64,000 bases of DNA, taken from the NCBI RefSeq assembly GCF_003386665.1, contig NZ_QTUB01000001.1, forward strand, positions 744,001-808,000, given 5' to 3'. Within the stretch, counting starts at the first letter, position 1. The number at the start of each line of letters is the position of its first letter. A program made the position numbers and the translations under genes. Under the pieces are notes generated by a model that did no database searches, was not told where the DNA came from, and saw only the letters and a program-made list of their open reading frames with translations. Below are positions 1 through 10,652 of this stretch, in pieces. The DNA comes from Xenorhabdus cabanillasii (GTDB lineage Bacteria > Pseudomonadota > Gammaproteobacteria > Enterobacterales > Enterobacteriaceae).

Positions 1-60
1 ATAAATACCGCTTGAAGCACGATCAGAAACAGATACGAGGCCAATGCGTAATACATCCAT
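1..60 (-). CDS. mogA: Molybdopterin adenylyltransferase MogA, N-terminal fragment
   Basis: Only the first 20 codons lie in the window; the gene runs off the left edge on the minus strand. The translation begins MDVLRIGLVSVSDRASSG, which matches the start of E. coli MogA (Mog). In that family the enzyme adenylylates molybdopterin before molybdate insertion in the cytoplasm. A GAGGTT ribosome binding site lies at about 64-69. The position downstream of tal, in the same direction, is the E. coli talB-mog order. Identification rests on 20 residues plus synteny. Confidence 0.85.
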   Translation of the reverse strand, partial: MDVLRIGLVSVSDRASSGIY

Positions 61-109
61 ACGAACCTCAATTAACAGTCAAAAAATAAAAACAGCAAAA
101 AACAGTGAA

Positions 110-135
110 AAAGGCGACACTATTATGTCGCCTTT
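110..135 (-). terminator. Rho-independent terminator after tal
   Basis: A perfect 10-bp stem (110-119 with 126-135, AAAGGCGACA and its complement) with a 6-nt loop. On the minus strand it is followed by a short T run, and it lies about 30 bp beyond the tal stop codon, between tal and mogA. Confidence 0.85.
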
Positions 136-165
136 ATAGAAGAAAAAATAGCGTACTGTCCAGGA

Positions 166-1119
166 TTACAGCAGGTCAGCGATCATGCTCTCAAGTTTAG
201 CCTGATCAATAGCGAACTTACGGATACCTTCCGCCAGTTTTTCGGTTGCCATCGCATCCTGATGGTGTTCCCAGTAGAACTCAGCTTCAGTCATTGGAGC
301 TGGACGAGGTTTAACTTCGCCCTCATAGCCCAGTTTACGTTCAACTTCGCCTTTTGTTTCAGATAGTTCTTTCAGTAATGCAGGAGAGATAGTCAGTCGG
401 TCACAGCCAGCCAGTTCCAGAATTTCACCGGAATTACGGAAGCTTGCTCCCATAACAACCGTGCTGTAACCATGTTCTTTGTAATACTGGTAAATTTCAG
501 AAACAGAAATGACACCCGGATCTTCGTGTGGTGCGAACTCTTTTTTATCGCCATTCGTTTTGTACCAATCAAGGATACGGCCAACAAATGGGGAGATCAG
601 GTAAACGCCCGCTTCTGCACAGGCACGCGCTTGTGCAAAAGAGAACAGCAGAGTCAGGTTACAGTTGATACCTTCTTTTTCCAGTTGCTCCGCAGCGCGG
701 ATACCTTGCCAGGTGGAAGCCAGTTTGATCAGGATGCGGTCATTGCCGATACCCGCTTCGTTGTACAGTTTGATCAGACGTTTTGCTTTCGCGACACTGG
801 CTTCGGTGTCATAAGAGAGACGGGCATCAACTTCAGTGGAAATGCGGCCAGGGATCAGTTTCAGAATTTCCAGACCGATGTTAATTGCCAATTTATCGCC
901 GGCATCAATAATTTGTTGCTCACGGGAATCGCTTTGACGACGTGCCCATTCAATGGCTTCATCAATCAGTTGGCGGTATTCAGGGATCTGTGCAGCATTC
1001 AAAATCAGGGAGGGGTTAGTTGTTGCATCTTGCGGCTGATACAATTTCATTGCCGCGATATCCCCGGTATCTGCTACTACTGTTGTCAGTTTACGCAGGG
1101 AAGTCAGTTTATCGGTCAT
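166..1119 (-). CDS. tal: Transaldolase
   Basis: The 317-residue product is full length for the TalB class of transaldolases. It starts [20 protein letters not shown] and contains the family's DATTNPSL segment and the active-site region with the Schiff-base lysine in [11 protein letters not shown]. Transaldolase moves a dihydroxyacetone unit between sugar phosphates in the non-oxidative pentose phosphate pathway, in the cytoplasm. It has its own terminator and precedes mogA, as in E. coli. The upstream 200 bp to yaaA presumably hold divergent promoters; I could not assign specific boxes. Confidence 0.97.
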   Translation of the reverse strand: MTDKLTSLRKLTTVVADTGDIAAMKLYQPQDATTNPSLILNAAQIPEYRQLIDEAIEWARRQSDSREQQIIDAGDKLAINIGLEILKLIPGRISTEVDARLSYDTEASVAKAKRLIKLYNEAGIGNDRILIKLASTWQGIRAAEQLEKEGINCNLTLLFSFAQARACAEAGVYLISPFVGRILDWYKTNGDKKEFAPHEDPGVISVSEIYQYYKEHGYSTVVMGASFRNSGEILELAGCDRLTISPALLKELSETKGEVERKLGYEGEVKPRPAPMTEAEFYWEHHQDAMATEKLAEGIRKFAIDQAKLESMIADLL

Positions 1120-1316
1120 GGTTAATATCTCATCGTTATACGTAAAATCTTTGGCACAGTTGCCTCGCCATCTTGTGATAATAGCATGGTCAAGCTCAGC
1201 TCGTCAGGTCGGAAAATTCTATCGCTGTTATTCCCCTTTATCAGGTTAATTTTGCTAAATTGAAGTGGAAAAACCTCGATTATTGAGAAAACCATTCAGA
1301 AACTTGGAACAGAATC

Positions 1317-2093
1317 ATGCTTATTACTATTTCACCAGCCAAAACGCTCGATTATGAAAGCCCGCTTGCAACAGAAAAGTATAGTCAACCAGCTTTGCTG
1401 GAGGAGTCAAAACAGTTAATCAACGTCTGCCGCACATTAACAACAGCACAAATCGGTAGCCTGATGGGTATCAGTGATAAACTCGCGGGATTGAACGCAG
1501 CCCGTTTTGGTGAATGGAAACCCGGTTTCACACCGGAAAATGCTCGTCAGGCGATCCTTGCTTTCAAAGGGGATGTCTATACTGGTATGCAGGCAGAAAC
1601 ATTCTCAGATGCCGATTTTGATTTTGCCCAAACTCATTTGAGAATTTTATCTGGATTGTATGGGGTCTTGCGTCCTCTTGATCTGATGCAGCCTTATCGT
1701 TTGGAAATGGGTATCAAACTGGAAAACCCCCGTGGTAAAGATTTATATAAATTCTGGGGGGATCGTATTACGGAAAATCTGAATGCTGCACTGGAGCAAC
1801 AAGGTGATGATGTTCTGATTAATTTGGCTTCTGATGAATATTTCAAATCGGTAAATACCAAAAAGCTGTCAGCCAACATGATCAAGCCGGTTTTTCTGGA
1901 TGAAAAAAATGGTAAATATAAAGTTATTAGTTTCTATGCCAAGAAAGCTCGTGGATTAATGAGTCGCTTTATTATTCAGAACCAACTGACCGATCCAGCA
2001 CGGTTGGTGGAGTTTAATCTGGAAGGATATGCTTTTGATGAATCTCTTTCCAGACGCAATGAATTGGTGTTTAAACGCTCTGAACAGCCTTGA
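1317..2093 (+). CDS. yaaA: Peroxide stress protein YaaA (DUF328)
   Basis: The 258-residue protein begins [16 protein letters not shown], the signature start of the YaaA/DUF328 family, and ends with the usual ...RRNELVFKR tail. In E. coli YaaA is induced by OxyR and lowers intracellular free iron during hydrogen peroxide stress, and it has DNA-binding activity. It lies between tal and thrC as in E. coli (without yaaJ and yaaX). It is convergent with thrC and shares a terminator with it. Confidence 0.95.
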   Translation: MLITISPAKTLDYESPLATEKYSQPALLEESKQLINVCRTLTTAQIGSLMGISDKLAGLNAARFGEWKPGFTPENARQAILAFKGDVYTGMQAETFSDADFDFAQTHLRILSGLYGVLRPLDLMQPYRLEMGIKLENPRGKDLYKFWGDRITENLNAALEQQGDDVLINLASDEYFKSVNTKKLSANMIKPVFLDEKNGKYKVISFYAKKARGLMSRFIIQNQLTDPARLVEFNLEGYAFDESLSRRNELVFKRSEQP

Positions 2094-2098
2094 TAAAG

Positions 2099-2125
2099 GT
2101 CACTCCACAGTCATTGTGGAGTGAC
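2099..2125. terminator. Bidirectional terminator between yaaA and thrC
   Basis: A perfect 11-bp inverted repeat, GTCACTCCACA (2099-2109) with its complement (2115-2125) around a 5-nt loop. It sits 6 bp after the yaaA stop and 10 bp after the thrC stop, so it can serve both convergent transcripts. Neither side has a long T run. Confidence 0.7.
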
Positions 2126-2134
2126 AAATGCTAC

Positions 2135-3427
2135 TTATTTCGGTGCTCTTTCCATCAGAAATTCGCGTAAGGCGGCAAAATCAGCGGGCAGGACGTAGGA
2201 TAACAATGCCATATCTGCGCGTTCTGCCAGTTCTTGTGGTAACGGCAATGGCTGGCCGAGGATAGCTTCCACACTTTCTTTGAATTTGGCTGGATGAGCC
2301 GTTCCCAAAAACAGTCCGTACTCGCCTTTCTGCAATTGATCCCGTAATACCCGGTAAGCAACGGCAGCATGAGGTTCAGAAATATAGCCTTTGGCGGCTA
2401 ATTCCTGAATTGTGCTTTGGGTGATATTGTCATCTACAACGCCATTGCCCAGTTTACTGAATGACCAGCCTTTGCGACAGAAAAGTTCTTCAATACGCGG
2501 CCAGTTATTTGGCTGACTGACATCCATCGCATTGGAGAGAGTGGCAACGGTCTGGTTTGGTTGCCATGTGCCTTCTGCCAGATAACGGGGAACGGTGTCG
2601 TTAACATTGGTTGCTGCGATAAAACGTTTTACCGGCAATCCCATTGATTTTGCCAGTAAGCCCGCGGTCAGATTGCCGAAGTTGCCGCTAGGCACGGAAA
2701 TTACCAACTGTTCGCGTTTTTCTGCCGGGATTTGTGCAACGGCTTCAAAGTAATAGCAAATTTGTGCCAGTAGGCGGCTGATATTAATTGAGTTTGCAGA
2801 GTTGAGGTGTAAAGCTTTTTTCAGTTCTTCATCATCAAAAGATTGTTTAACCAGCGCCTGACAAGCATCAAAATCGCCTTGAACAGCGACAGTGTGAATA
2901 TTGCCACCCAATGTGCAGAACAGTTTTTCCTGTAATGGGCTGATTTTTCCTTCTGGATAGAGGATAACTACCTGTACGTTGTCTAAACCATAAAAGGCAT
3001 GAGCGACAGCCGCTCCGGTATCACCGGAAGTCGCAGTCAAAATAGTGACCGGTTGTTCTCCTGCAATTTGTGCAAGGATCTGAGCCATAAAACGGCCGCC
3101 AAAGTCTTTGAAAGCCAGTGTCGGGCCGTGATAAAGCTCCAGTGAAGCGATGTCATCTTCGACAGTTGATACGGGAGCAGGAAAAGCAAAAGCATTTTTA
3201 ACGCGTTCAGCCAGTTGTTCAGTGGGAATTTCATCGCCAATAAACGCAGAAAGAATACGCAGACTGCGGCTGACAAAATCCAGTTTTAATAATTCATCAA
3301 TTTCGGTACGACTGAATTCAGGTAAATCCTGCGGGAAGAACAATCCTTGTTGTTTCCCCAATCCTTGTTTAACTGCCTGTGAAAAACTGACCTGTTCGTG
3401 ATTGTCTTTTAAGTTATATAATTTCAT
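2135..3427 (-). CDS. thrC: Threonine synthase
   Basis: A PLP enzyme that converts O-phospho-L-homoserine to L-threonine, the last step of threonine synthesis. The start chosen is MKLYNLKDN (3427), which matches E. coli ThrC and gives 430 residues; the frame is open 14 codons further upstream, but that extension runs into thrB. The PLP-lysine region reads HGPTLAFKDFGGRF, and the phosphate-binding loop includes SGNFGNLTAG. The gap to thrB is 2 bp, so thrB and thrC are probably translationally coupled in the thrABC operon. The shared terminator is at 2099-2125. Confidence 0.98.
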   Translation of the reverse strand: MKLYNLKDNHEQVSFSQAVKQGLGKQQGLFFPQDLPEFSRTEIDELLKLDFVSRSLRILSAFIGDEIPTEQLAERVKNAFAFPAPVSTVEDDIASLELYHGPTLAFKDFGGRFMAQILAQIAGEQPVTILTATSGDTGAAVAHAFYGLDNVQVVILYPEGKISPLQEKLFCTLGGNIHTVAVQGDFDACQALVKQSFDDEELKKALHLNSANSINISRLLAQICYYFEAVAQIPAEKREQLVISVPSGNFGNLTAGLLAKSMGLPVKRFIAATNVNDTVPRYLAEGTWQPNQTVATLSNAMDVSQPNNWPRIEELFCRKGWSFSKLGNGVVDDNITQSTIQELAAKGYISEPHAAVAYRVLRDQLQKGEYGLFLGTAHPAKFKESVEAILGQPLPLPQELAERADMALLSYVLPADFAALREFLMERAPK

Positions 3428-3429
3428 TG

Positions 3430-4362
3430 TTACCCTACCTGTCGTGCGCCTGCGAGATCCAGACGGCAAATATGAACAAAACCTTCGTCATTCTGTACGT
3501 AATGTTGTTGCAGCCACTGGGCCACTTGTTTCGCTATCGCCATCTCATTGCAAATCGCAAATAATGTCGGGCCGGAGCCAGAGATGCTACATGCCAGAGC
3601 ACCCAGTTTTTTTACTCCGTCACGTGCGCTGGCAAAACCGGGTAAAAGCTGTGTGCGATAAGGTTCGGCAATAACATCATTCATCAATCTGGCCGCTAAA
3701 TCAGATTGTTGGGTGTAGCAGGCGTGAATAAATCCTGCAAAATAACGGCCATGGTTAATGATATCGCTGCGGGAATAGTGAGCAGGCAAAATTGCGCGTG
3801 CTTCTGATGTCGAAACCTTGATGCCGGGGTATGCCATCACCCACAACCAATCATCAAAAGCGGGGATTGACTGACAAACGCTATCTTCCTGAGCCAGGAT
3901 TAATTGCAGCCCACCTAAATAGCACGGTGCAACATTGTCATAATGCACACTACCGGAAATTCGTCCTTCTAATTCTCCCATCATGTTCAATAATTGGCTG
4001 CGCTCAAAAGGACGACCTGCATACTCATTTAATGCCACTAATGCGGCAACTACTGAGCAGGCACTGGAACCTAATCCAGAGCCAATCGGCATGTTTTTTT
4101 CCAGTGTCATGGTAACAGGAAGTTTTTTACCCAGTCGCTGGCAAAAGAGCTGCCAACATTGGTAGACAATATTGTGTTTGGGATTTTCAGGTAGTTTGCC
4201 GATAAATTTCCCTTCGTTATTTAAAGTAAAACTTTCTGCTGCACTTACAGAGACACAATCCCCAAGCAGTGAACCATCAGCAGGAGAAACTGCCGCGCCA
4301 AGCACATCAAACCCAACCCCAACGTTACCGATAGAGGCAGGCGCATAAACCTTGACCACCAT
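3430..4362 (-). CDS. thrB: Homoserine kinase
   Basis: A GHMP-family kinase that phosphorylates L-homoserine with ATP. The start [13 protein letters not shown] at 4362 matches the family; the open frame extends six codons upstream into thrA. The ATP-binding GHMP motif is visible as [12 protein letters not shown], and the C-terminal GHMP motif as [11 protein letters not shown]. The A of the start codon is the last base of the thrA stop codon (a TAATG overlap), a strong sign of translational coupling. The length of 310 residues is normal. Confidence 0.98.
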   Translation of the reverse strand: MVVKVYAPASIGNVGVGFDVLGAAVSPADGSLLGDCVSVSAAESFTLNNEGKFIGKLPENPKHNIVYQCWQLFCQRLGKKLPVTMTLEKNMPIGSGLGSSACSVVAALVALNEYAGRPFERSQLLNMMGELEGRISGSVHYDNVAPCYLGGLQLILAQEDSVCQSIPAFDDWLWVMAYPGIKVSTSEARAILPAHYSRSDIINHGRYFAGFIHACYTQQSDLAARLMNDVIAEPYRTQLLPGFASARDGVKKLGALACSISGSGPTLFAICNEMAIAKQVAQWLQQHYVQNDEGFVHICRLDLAGARQVG

Positions 4363-6821
4363 TAAACCCCCAGTTTCCATGACAGAGTGCGTAATATATC
4401 AGCAAAAACTCCTGCTGCCGTCACATCGTTCCCTGCCCCGTAGCCACGCAGCACCAGTGGGATTGGTTGATAATAACGGGTATAGAAAGCCAGTGCGTTT
4501 TCGCCATTTTTGACTTTATAAAGCGGATCATTGCTATCGACTGCGGCAATTTTCACCATACAACGGCCTTGTTCAATGATACCGACATAGCGCAACACTT
4601 TTTCTTGCGCTGCGGCATCTGCAACCCGGCGATTAAATTCCAGATCCAGCTGTGGTAAACGTTGCAGAAAATCGTTGACATCACCACTGGCATTAAATGA
4701 TGGTGGTAAAACGGGCTCGACGTGAATGTCTTCCAACTCCAGTTCATAGCCGGATTCACGGGCCAGAATTAATAGCTTACGTGCAACATCCATGCCTGAT
4801 AGATCATCTCGTGGATCGGGTTCCGTAAAGCCTTTTTCTTTTGCCAGCGACGTTGCTTGTGAAAGTGTCATTCCTTCATCCAGCATACCGAAAATATAAG
4901 ACAGAGAGCCTGACAGGATACCGTTGAACTGAACTAACTCATCCCCGGCATTCAGCAAATTCTGCAAGTTTTCGATGACAGGCAATCCTGCGCCTACGTT
5001 GGTGTCATACAGGAACTTGCGTTTCGACTTTTCCGCAGCCTGACGGATTTCTCGGTAATAGGCCATTGAAAGTGTATTGGCTTTTTTATTCGGTGTGACA
5101 ACGTTGAAGCCATCGCTCAGGAAGCTGGCATATTGTTCGGCAATGGATTGATTTGATGTACAGTCCACAATCACCGGGTTCAGGAGATGATACTCTTTTT
5201 CAAGCCGGATCAACCGGCTCAGGCTGAAAGGCTCACTGGCTTCTGACAGAGTCTGTTGCCAGTTATCTAAACTGATTCCCTGCATATCTGTCAGCATAGC
5301 CCGCGAGTTGGCAATACCGCATACGCGTAGATCAATATGTTTTTGTTTCAGCCATGATTGCTGGCGGCGGATTTGCTCAATTAACGCGCTGCCCACACCA
5401 CCCACACCGACAACAAACACTTCAACCACTTGAGCGGTATTAAACAGCATTTGGTGACAGAGACGAACCGCCGTTGTCGCAGCATCATTGTCAATGACTG
5501 CGGAGATGGAGCGTTCCGATGAACCCTGAGCAAGAGCGATGATGTTAATATTGGCACGGGTCAATGCTGAGAAGAAACGGGCAGAGATGCCGCGTTGTGT
5601 ACGCATTCCATCACCAACCACAGAAATGATGGCGAGGTTATCTATCACATCAATGGGATCAAACACACCATCTTTTAATTCCAGATAAAATTCTTCTGTC
5701 AGTGCTTTTTGTGCTCTGTTCAACTCTTTTTGTGGTACGCAGAAACTGATGCTGTATTCCGATGAAGACTGTGTAATCAGTACAACAGAAATGCCTGAGC
5801 GGGACATAACGGCAAATACTCTTGCTGCCATGCCGACCATACCTTTCATGCCGGGGCCTGAAACGTTGATCATTGCCATATGATTCAGGTTAGTAATGCC
5901 CTTGATAAGCATACTTTCGTCTTTTTGCCCTTCACCAATGAACGTTCCAGCTGCATCAGGGTTGGCGGTATTTTTAATCAGGCAAGGGATTTGGAATTGA
6001 GCGATAGGCGCAATAGTGCGGGGATGAAGGACTTTAGCACCAAAATAGGAAAGTTCCATTGCTTCCTGATAGGACAGGCTTTTCAATAGACGGGCATCAG
6101 AGACAGACCGCGGGTCACAGGTATAAACACCATCTACGTCAGTCCAGATTTCACAGCAATCCGCACGTAAGCATGCTGCCAGCACTGCGGCCGAATAATC
6201 GGAACCATTACGCCCAAGAACAACCAGTTCACCATTATCATTACCCGCAGTGAAGCCTGCCATCAGGATAATATGGTCAGCAGGAATGTTCAGTGCTGCA
6301 ATACGTTTGGTGGATTCGTGGATATCAACAGTGGACTCGAGATAGTGTCCGTGAGCAAGAAGGTTTTTAACCGGATCGATAACAAATACTTTATGTCCAC
6401 GAGCTTGTAGTACGGCAGACATAATAGCAATGGATAATTTTTCACCACAGCAAATCAGGGCTGCATTAATGCTGTCCGGGCACTGTTTTAACAGAGAAAT
6501 ACCATGCAGGATTTGCTTTAGATTAGCAAGCTCACGCTCCATAACACCTTTCAGATGTCCATAATAGAAATTTGGCTGATGTTCTTTTAATCCCGACAAC
6601 AAATCAGTAAAGATTTGGGTGGTATCGCTCATATTAGAAACAATGTCTTGTCCTGCAACCGTTTTGGCTATCATTGCTACCAAATGGTTTGTAATTTTAG
6701 CGGGTGCAGAAAGAACTAGGGCGACTTGCCCAAGGGATAGTTCACTTTCAGCGATATCGGCCACACTCAGTACGCGTTGGTAGTTTGCGACTGAAGTGCC
6801 CCCAAATTTTAGTACTCGCAT
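4362..6821 (-). CDS. thrA: Bifunctional aspartokinase I / homoserine dehydrogenase I
   Basis: The 819-residue fusion has an N-terminal aspartate kinase ([17 protein letters not shown]), two central ACT-type regulatory segments at about 300-460, and a C-terminal homoserine dehydrogenase with the NAD(P) fingerprint [13 protein letters not shown] at about residues 470-485. It catalyses the first and third steps from aspartate towards threonine and is feedback-inhibited by threonine in the E. coli family. It is the first structural gene of thrLABC and lies downstream of the leader and attenuator at 6862-7016. Length and domain order are as in E. coli. Confidence 0.98.
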   Translation of the reverse strand: MRVLKFGGTSVANYQRVLSVADIAESELSLGQVALVLSAPAKITNHLVAMIAKTVAGQDIVSNMSDTTQIFTDLLSGLKEHQPNFYYGHLKGVMERELANLKQILHGISLLKQCPDSINAALICCGEKLSIAIMSAVLQARGHKVFVIDPVKNLLAHGHYLESTVDIHESTKRIAALNIPADHIILMAGFTAGNDNGELVVLGRNGSDYSAAVLAACLRADCCEIWTDVDGVYTCDPRSVSDARLLKSLSYQEAMELSYFGAKVLHPRTIAPIAQFQIPCLIKNTANPDAAGTFIGEGQKDESMLIKGITNLNHMAMINVSGPGMKGMVGMAARVFAVMSRSGISVVLITQSSSEYSISFCVPQKELNRAQKALTEEFYLELKDGVFDPIDVIDNLAIISVVGDGMRTQRGISARFFSALTRANINIIALAQGSSERSISAVIDNDAATTAVRLCHQMLFNTAQVVEVFVVGVGGVGSALIEQIRRQQSWLKQKHIDLRVCGIANSRAMLTDMQGISLDNWQQTLSEASEPFSLSRLIRLEKEYHLLNPVIVDCTSNQSIAEQYASFLSDGFNVVTPNKKANTLSMAYYREIRQAAEKSKRKFLYDTNVGAGLPVIENLQNLLNAGDELVQFNGILSGSLSYIFGMLDEGMTLSQATSLAKEKGFTEPDPRDDLSGMDVARKLLILARESGYELELEDIHVEPVLPPSFNASGDVNDFLQRLPQLDLEFNRRVADAAAQEKVLRYVGIIEQGRCMVKIAAVDSNDPLYKVKNGENALAFYTRYYQPIPLVLRGYGAGNDVTAAGVFADILRTLSWKLGV

Positions 6822-6861
6822 TGGTATTTCTCTCCTGACTTTCTGTTAAAAAAGCGTCAAA

Positions 6862-6895
6862 AAAAAGCCCGTATCTTGTGGGATACGGGCTTTTT
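6862..6895 (-). terminator. thr operon attenuator terminator
   Basis: A 14-bp perfect stem (6862-6875 with 6882-6895) with GC-rich GCCCGTATC core, a 6-nt loop and a T run on the minus strand. It lies between the leader peptide stop (6915) and the thrA start (6821), exactly where the thr attenuator is expected. Stalled translation over Thr/Ile codons would favour an antiterminator; I did not resolve that alternative pairing. Confidence 0.92.
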
Positions 6896-6914
6896 ACTAT
6901 TTTATTTGTACGCG

Positions 6915-7016
6915 TCAGCCCGCACCGTAACTCGTGGTTCCGGTGGTAATCGTAGTGATTGTTTTAGCCGTAACTGTGTTTGCAGTAATTGTATTTTTCG
7001 GGCTGATGTAGCGCAT
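6915..7016 (-). CDS. thrL: thr operon leader peptide
   Basis: A 33-residue open frame starting MRYISPKNTITANTVTAKTI, preceded by an AGGAAA ribosome binding site. It contains 11 threonine and 4 isoleucine codons, clustered from residue 9 to 28. That composition is what attenuation by charged tRNA-Thr and tRNA-Ile needs, and the attenuator hairpin begins 20 bp after the stop codon. It is longer than the 21-residue E. coli ThrL but similar in make-up. Confidence 0.93.
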   Translation of the reverse strand: MRYISPKNTITANTVTAKTITTITTGTTSYGAG

Positions 7017-7675
7017 GGTTTCCTGTCTGTCTTTTTATTCTGTTCGCCCCCTATTGGTTAAAGGAAACTGTGGTTGAAGTCAAATAATTTTTAAAATCAT
7101 CGTGGAAAAAGGCATCATTTTCTGTGTTGTAATCGTTCAAAATATGATTCGAAAATTGAGCCATTATCTGGTTTGAAATATTTTTATTAGCATTTAATTT
7201 TATGAAAAACATATTTTGTAATTATTTAATCTTTATGATAAAACACGCTAATTTTAACATTTAAGTGTTGGGTTGATCTCTCTAAGCATTAGAGGCAATA
7301 TAGCAAATTGTTAACATAAATTTTCCAATGCAATAACAAATTGGTTAATTTTAAATTAACAATTACAAATAATGTTGACGTGCTACAATTGATTTTGATA
7401 TGTATCAACAAAAGTTGGTTTTTTTAGAGGGCAAATGCATTACTAGCTGTTATATTGCTGTTAATAGACTAATATAGCCCCTGCTGAGATGGGTTTTTCG
7501 GGTATGTACCCTCAGAGAGAAGCAACAAATGCTTTTAGCGTAAAACATATCAACAACATTTTTTAGACATGAGCTGCGTTTTCTGTGATCTAGAGCGAGA
7601 ATAGGGTTTTTTCTTTTAATAATAGCAGCTTATGTCATACAGGTTCTGTTTTTTTAGCGATTTTAGGTAGCAACC
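7017..7675. other. Intergenic region between divergent thrL and arcA
   Basis: This 659-bp AT-rich stretch has no convincing gene. It must contain the thr promoter on the left and the arcA promoter and a long arcA leader on the right. An FNR consensus is at 7395-7408. A TGTTATATT sequence at 7449-7457 looks like an extended -10 element for arcA and would put the FNR site roughly 60 bp upstream of the start of transcription. The small E. coli gene yjjY was not found. Confidence 0.6.
7395..7408. promoter_or_regulatory. FNR binding site upstream of arcA
   Basis: TTGATATGTATCAA is a perfect match to the FNR consensus TTGAT-N4-ATCAA and is fully symmetric in its half sites. In E. coli arcA transcription is raised anaerobically by FNR. 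The site is about 270 bp upstream of the arcA start codon, so a long 5' leader or a further downstream promoter is implied. Confidence 0.8.
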
Positions 7676-8392
7676 ATGCAAACCCCGCACATTTTGATTG
7701 TTGAAGACGAAATTGTCACACGCAATACCTTAAAGAGTATTTTTGAAGCTGAAGGGTATATTGTTTATGAAGCCAATGATGGCTTAGAAATGCACAATAT
7801 TTTGTCAGATAACGATATCAACTTAGTGATTATGGATATCAATCTGCCAGGCAAAAATGGGCTGCTTCTTGCCCGTGAATTACGTGAGCAGGCAAATGTT
7901 GCCCTGATGTTCTTAACTGGGCGTGATAATGAGGTGGATAAGATACTTGGGCTTGAAATTGGTGCTGATGACTACATCACCAAACCTTTCAATCCGCGGG
8001 AGTTAACTATTCGTGCGCGGAACCTGCTTTCCCGTACTATGAATCTGAGCCATTCAGGTGAAGAACGCCGTCAAGTTGAAAGTTATAAGTTCAATGGCTG
8101 GGAATTGGATATCAATAGTCGCTCACTGGTCAATCCAATGGGAGATCACTATAAGCTGCCACGCAGTGAGTTTCGTGCGATGCTCCACTTCTGTGAGAAT
8201 CCGGGAAAAATTCAGACTCGTGCAGATCTGTTGAAAAAAATGACCGGGCGTGAACTGAAGCCACATGATCGTACTGTGGATGTCACTATTCGTCGAATTC
8301 GTAAACACTTCGAATCGACACCGGATACCCCAGAAATTATTGCCACCATTCATGGTGAAGGCTATCGTTTCTGTGGCGATCTGGAAGACTAA
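7676..8392 (+). CDS. arcA: Aerobic respiration control response regulator ArcA
   Basis: The 238-residue protein has an N-terminal receiver domain (phosphoacceptor Asp in VIMDINLPG at about residue 54, Lys in ITKPF at about 103) and a C-terminal OmpR-type winged helix ([14 protein letters not shown]). Length equals E. coli ArcA. With sensor kinase ArcB it represses aerobic respiratory genes under low oxygen. The cognate arcB is not in this window. A terminator follows at 8488-8525. Confidence 0.98.
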   Translation: MQTPHILIVEDEIVTRNTLKSIFEAEGYIVYEANDGLEMHNILSDNDINLVIMDINLPGKNGLLLARELREQANVALMFLTGRDNEVDKILGLEIGADDYITKPFNPRELTIRARNLLSRTMNLSHSGEERRQVESYKFNGWELDINSRSLVNPMGDHYKLPRSEFRAMLHFCENPGKIQTRADLLKKMTGRELKPHDRTVDVTIRRIRKHFESTPDTPEIIATIHGEGYRFCGDLED

Positions 8393-8487
8393 TCAATTTG
8401 TTCCTGCTGGTTATTGTTTTTTGATTTATTATATTTTTAATTTATTGTATTTGTAAAAATCTTTATCTTAAAAATACAATATCAATA

Positions 8488-8525
8488 AAAAAGCCCTGAA
8501 TACTTAAGGGAGTTCAGGGCTTTTT
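8488..8525. terminator. Bidirectional terminator between arcA and creA
   Basis: A 13-bp perfect inverted repeat (8488-8500 with 8513-8525) with core AAGCCCTGAA, flanked by A runs on the left and T runs on the right. It can therefore end arcA on the plus strand and creA on the minus strand. Confidence 0.9.
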
Positions 8526-8566
8526 AATAACTATTCTTTTTTTAGGCTGCGGTTTTGTCGGTTGTT

Positions 8567-9043
8567 CTACTCTTTCCACGGCATAATTGGTACGGCACTG
8601 ATAGCATTTTTAGGTGAACCATCGATGACTTTGTCGGAATAGGTTAAGTAGATCAAAGTATTACGTTTTTGATCGTAAAAACGGACAACCTGAAGTTTTT
8701 TAAATACCAAAGATGTTCTTTTCTGGAAAACGATTTGCCCTTTTTTCGGTGAATTAAGGATCTTATCTGCCAGTTCGATTGGCCCGACCTGCTGACAGGA
8801 GATCGCGGCATCAGAAGTATCTTCTGCTAATCCTAAACCGCCTTTAATTCCACCTGTTTTAGCTCTGCTTAAATAGCAAGTTACATTTTTAACATCGGGA
8901 TCATCAAAGGCCTCTATCACTATTTTGTTATCTGGCCCAAAAAGTTTGAACACCGTATCAACAGATCCGATCTCTTCGGCGTGCAGGATCACCGGAGAAC
9001 AGAGTAGGGCAACAGCAAACACTATTTTCTTAATTGTTACCAT
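8567..9043 (-). CDS. creA: CreA family periplasmic protein
   Basis: The 158-residue protein has a clear signal peptide ([20 protein letters not shown], cleavage after HA) followed by the conserved CreA sequence [19 protein letters not shown]. It has two cysteines in the mature part (CYLSRAK and ISCQQVG). Its function is not established. In E. coli it heads creABCD next to rob and arcA; here creA keeps the location but creB, creC and creD are absent between arcA and rob. Confidence 0.93.
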   Translation of the reverse strand: MVTIKKIVFAVALLCSPVILHAEEIGSVDTVFKLFGPDNKIVIEAFDDPDVKNVTCYLSRAKTGGIKGGLGLAEDTSDAAISCQQVGPIELADKILNSPKKGQIVFQKRTSLVFKKLQVVRFYDQKRNTLIYLTYSDKVIDGSPKNAISAVPIMPWKE

Positions 9044-9770
9044 ATTTAGTCCACTTTAATTAAATAAACACGGTGAAAATATCTATCATTGACATATAAT
9101 GCGAATCAATGGTTTTTGTAAAGGCATTTTCAAAGTTAATGTATCTATGAAGAAAAACATGGCATTATAGCTAAATATACATTTAAAACGAGTAAAGAGC
9201 GGGTTTTAAATCTGCTTTTACGGATGCTCATACTTTCTCAAAGATATACAAAACATGCATTCTTTATAGAAAACTTCATGGTGTATAACTGTTGGTTATC
9301 ATCCATCAATATAAATTGATAGAGGCAAATTGTTTAATAATTTTTCCAACCATTATTGGTAATGGAACCTAAAGGTAAGCTTGACAAATGATCAGATTTG
9401 CCATTAGCTTATTCCAAGATTTGTCTTGTTTTATTTGGTGTTAGGTTTTATCTGTTGTGATTGTGTCACAATATCCTGTTTTTACTATGTCAGAAAGAAT
9501 GTTTGTCAATTTAGGAATTGCAATGAAAGTAGCTGCTGTGGGTAGTCACAATAGGTGTTGCTGTCATGACAGAGCAAAGGACTGTGTTGTGAAAGCTACA
9601 GTATGCCTGGTGAATTAAAAAAATTAGGTAGTTTAAGCCATCTTAGAGTTTTGGAATGATAGATGCTAATTATCAATCTATATAATATTTTCATTCTGAA
9701 AATTTATTAAACATTTAGTTATCTTAAGATTGTATGGTTTTCTTTTTGTCTTGATGAATTAGGGAGATGT
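9044..9770. other. Intergenic region between divergent creA and rob
   Basis: This 727-bp AT-rich stretch has no open frame that resembles a known protein and no RNA gene that I recognise. It is unusually long for two divergent promoters. In E. coli creBCD lie on the other side of creA, so this is not an obvious place where they were lost. Confidence 0.5.
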
Positions 9771-10652
9771 ATGGATCAAACCAACATCATTCGGGATCTG
9801 CTGCATTGGTTGGATAATAATCTGGATCGTCCACTATCCCTCGATAATGTTGCAGCAAAAGCAGGTTATTCCAAGTGGCACTTACAGCGCATGTTTAAAG
9901 ATGTTACGGGACAGGCTATTGGTTCCTACATTCGTGCCAGGCGGTTGTCCAAGGCTGCCGTTGCATTGCGTGTAACCGGTCGCCCCATTCTGGACATCGC
10001 TCTGCAATATCGTTTTGATTCTCAACAAACTTTTACCAGAGCTTTCAAAAAGCAGTTCAACCGGACACCAGCCTCTTATCGCCGAAGTGAAGAGTGGTGT
10101 GCTACCGGGATTTGTCCTCCGATTATGTTGAATAACAAACCGTTACCTGAACATAAGTTTGTGACGTTGGAAGATAAGTTACTTATCGGTACTGAACATA
10201 CCTGCTCCTATACACTGGAACAATGGTCGAAAGCCTGTACAGAGATGCGCAATAACTTTTGGGTTTTCTATCTGCAACATGCTGAAATTTTACCTCCTAA
10301 ATTGTATGGATTGTATCATTCCACTATCAGTACAGATCATGAAGATGAGCAGACCGTTTTTTATACCACTGCAATAGAGCCGGAATATGCGACTTTTGAC
10401 ACCAAAGATAGTCAGCCGGTTGTTTTGCCTGGAGGGGAGTACATTTCATTCAGTTATTTTGGTAAAGAAGATCATCTCGATGAGTTTCTCTTCAATATCT
10501 ATACTGTTTGTTTACCCCAACTGAATATCACTCGCAGGAAGGGATACGATGTCGAGCGATACTATCTTACTAATCTTGAAAGGAAGAAGCTGGAGGATGA
10601 GTCTCAAAGCCATGTTGTGGAGTTTGAGTACCTCATCCCAATTCAGCGTTAG
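9771..10652 (+). CDS. rob: Transcriptional regulator Rob
   Basis: The 293-residue protein has an N-terminal AraC/XylS DNA-binding domain with two helix-turn-helices (LDNVAAKAGYSKWHLQRMFK at about 23-42 and DIALQYRFDSQQTFTRAFKK at about 73-92) and a C-terminal GyrI-like ligand domain. Rob activates the mar/sox/rob regulon for antibiotic, solvent and oxidant tolerance. The start MDQTNIIRDLL follows an AGGGAG ribosome binding site. Its stop codon overlaps the convergent gpmB stop by 3-4 bases. Confidence 0.96.
   Translation: MDQTNIIRDLLHWLDNNLDRPLSLDNVAAKAGYSKWHLQRMFKDVTGQAIGSYIRARRLSKAAVALRVTGRPILDIALQYRFDSQQTFTRAFKKQFNRTPASYRRSEEWCATGICPPIMLNNKPLPEHKFVTLEDKLLIGTEHTCSYTLEQWSKACTEMRNNFWVFYLQHAEILPPKLYGLYHSTISTDHEDEQTVFYTTAIEPEYATFDTKDSQPVVLPGGEYISFSYFGKEDHLDEFLFNIYTVCLPQLNITRRKGYDVERYYLTNLERKKLEDESQSHVVEFEYLIPIQR

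Noticed and set aside
472..1125. Long plus-strand open frame of 217 codons
   Set aside because: It lies antisense to the unmistakable transaldolase gene and shows no family features.
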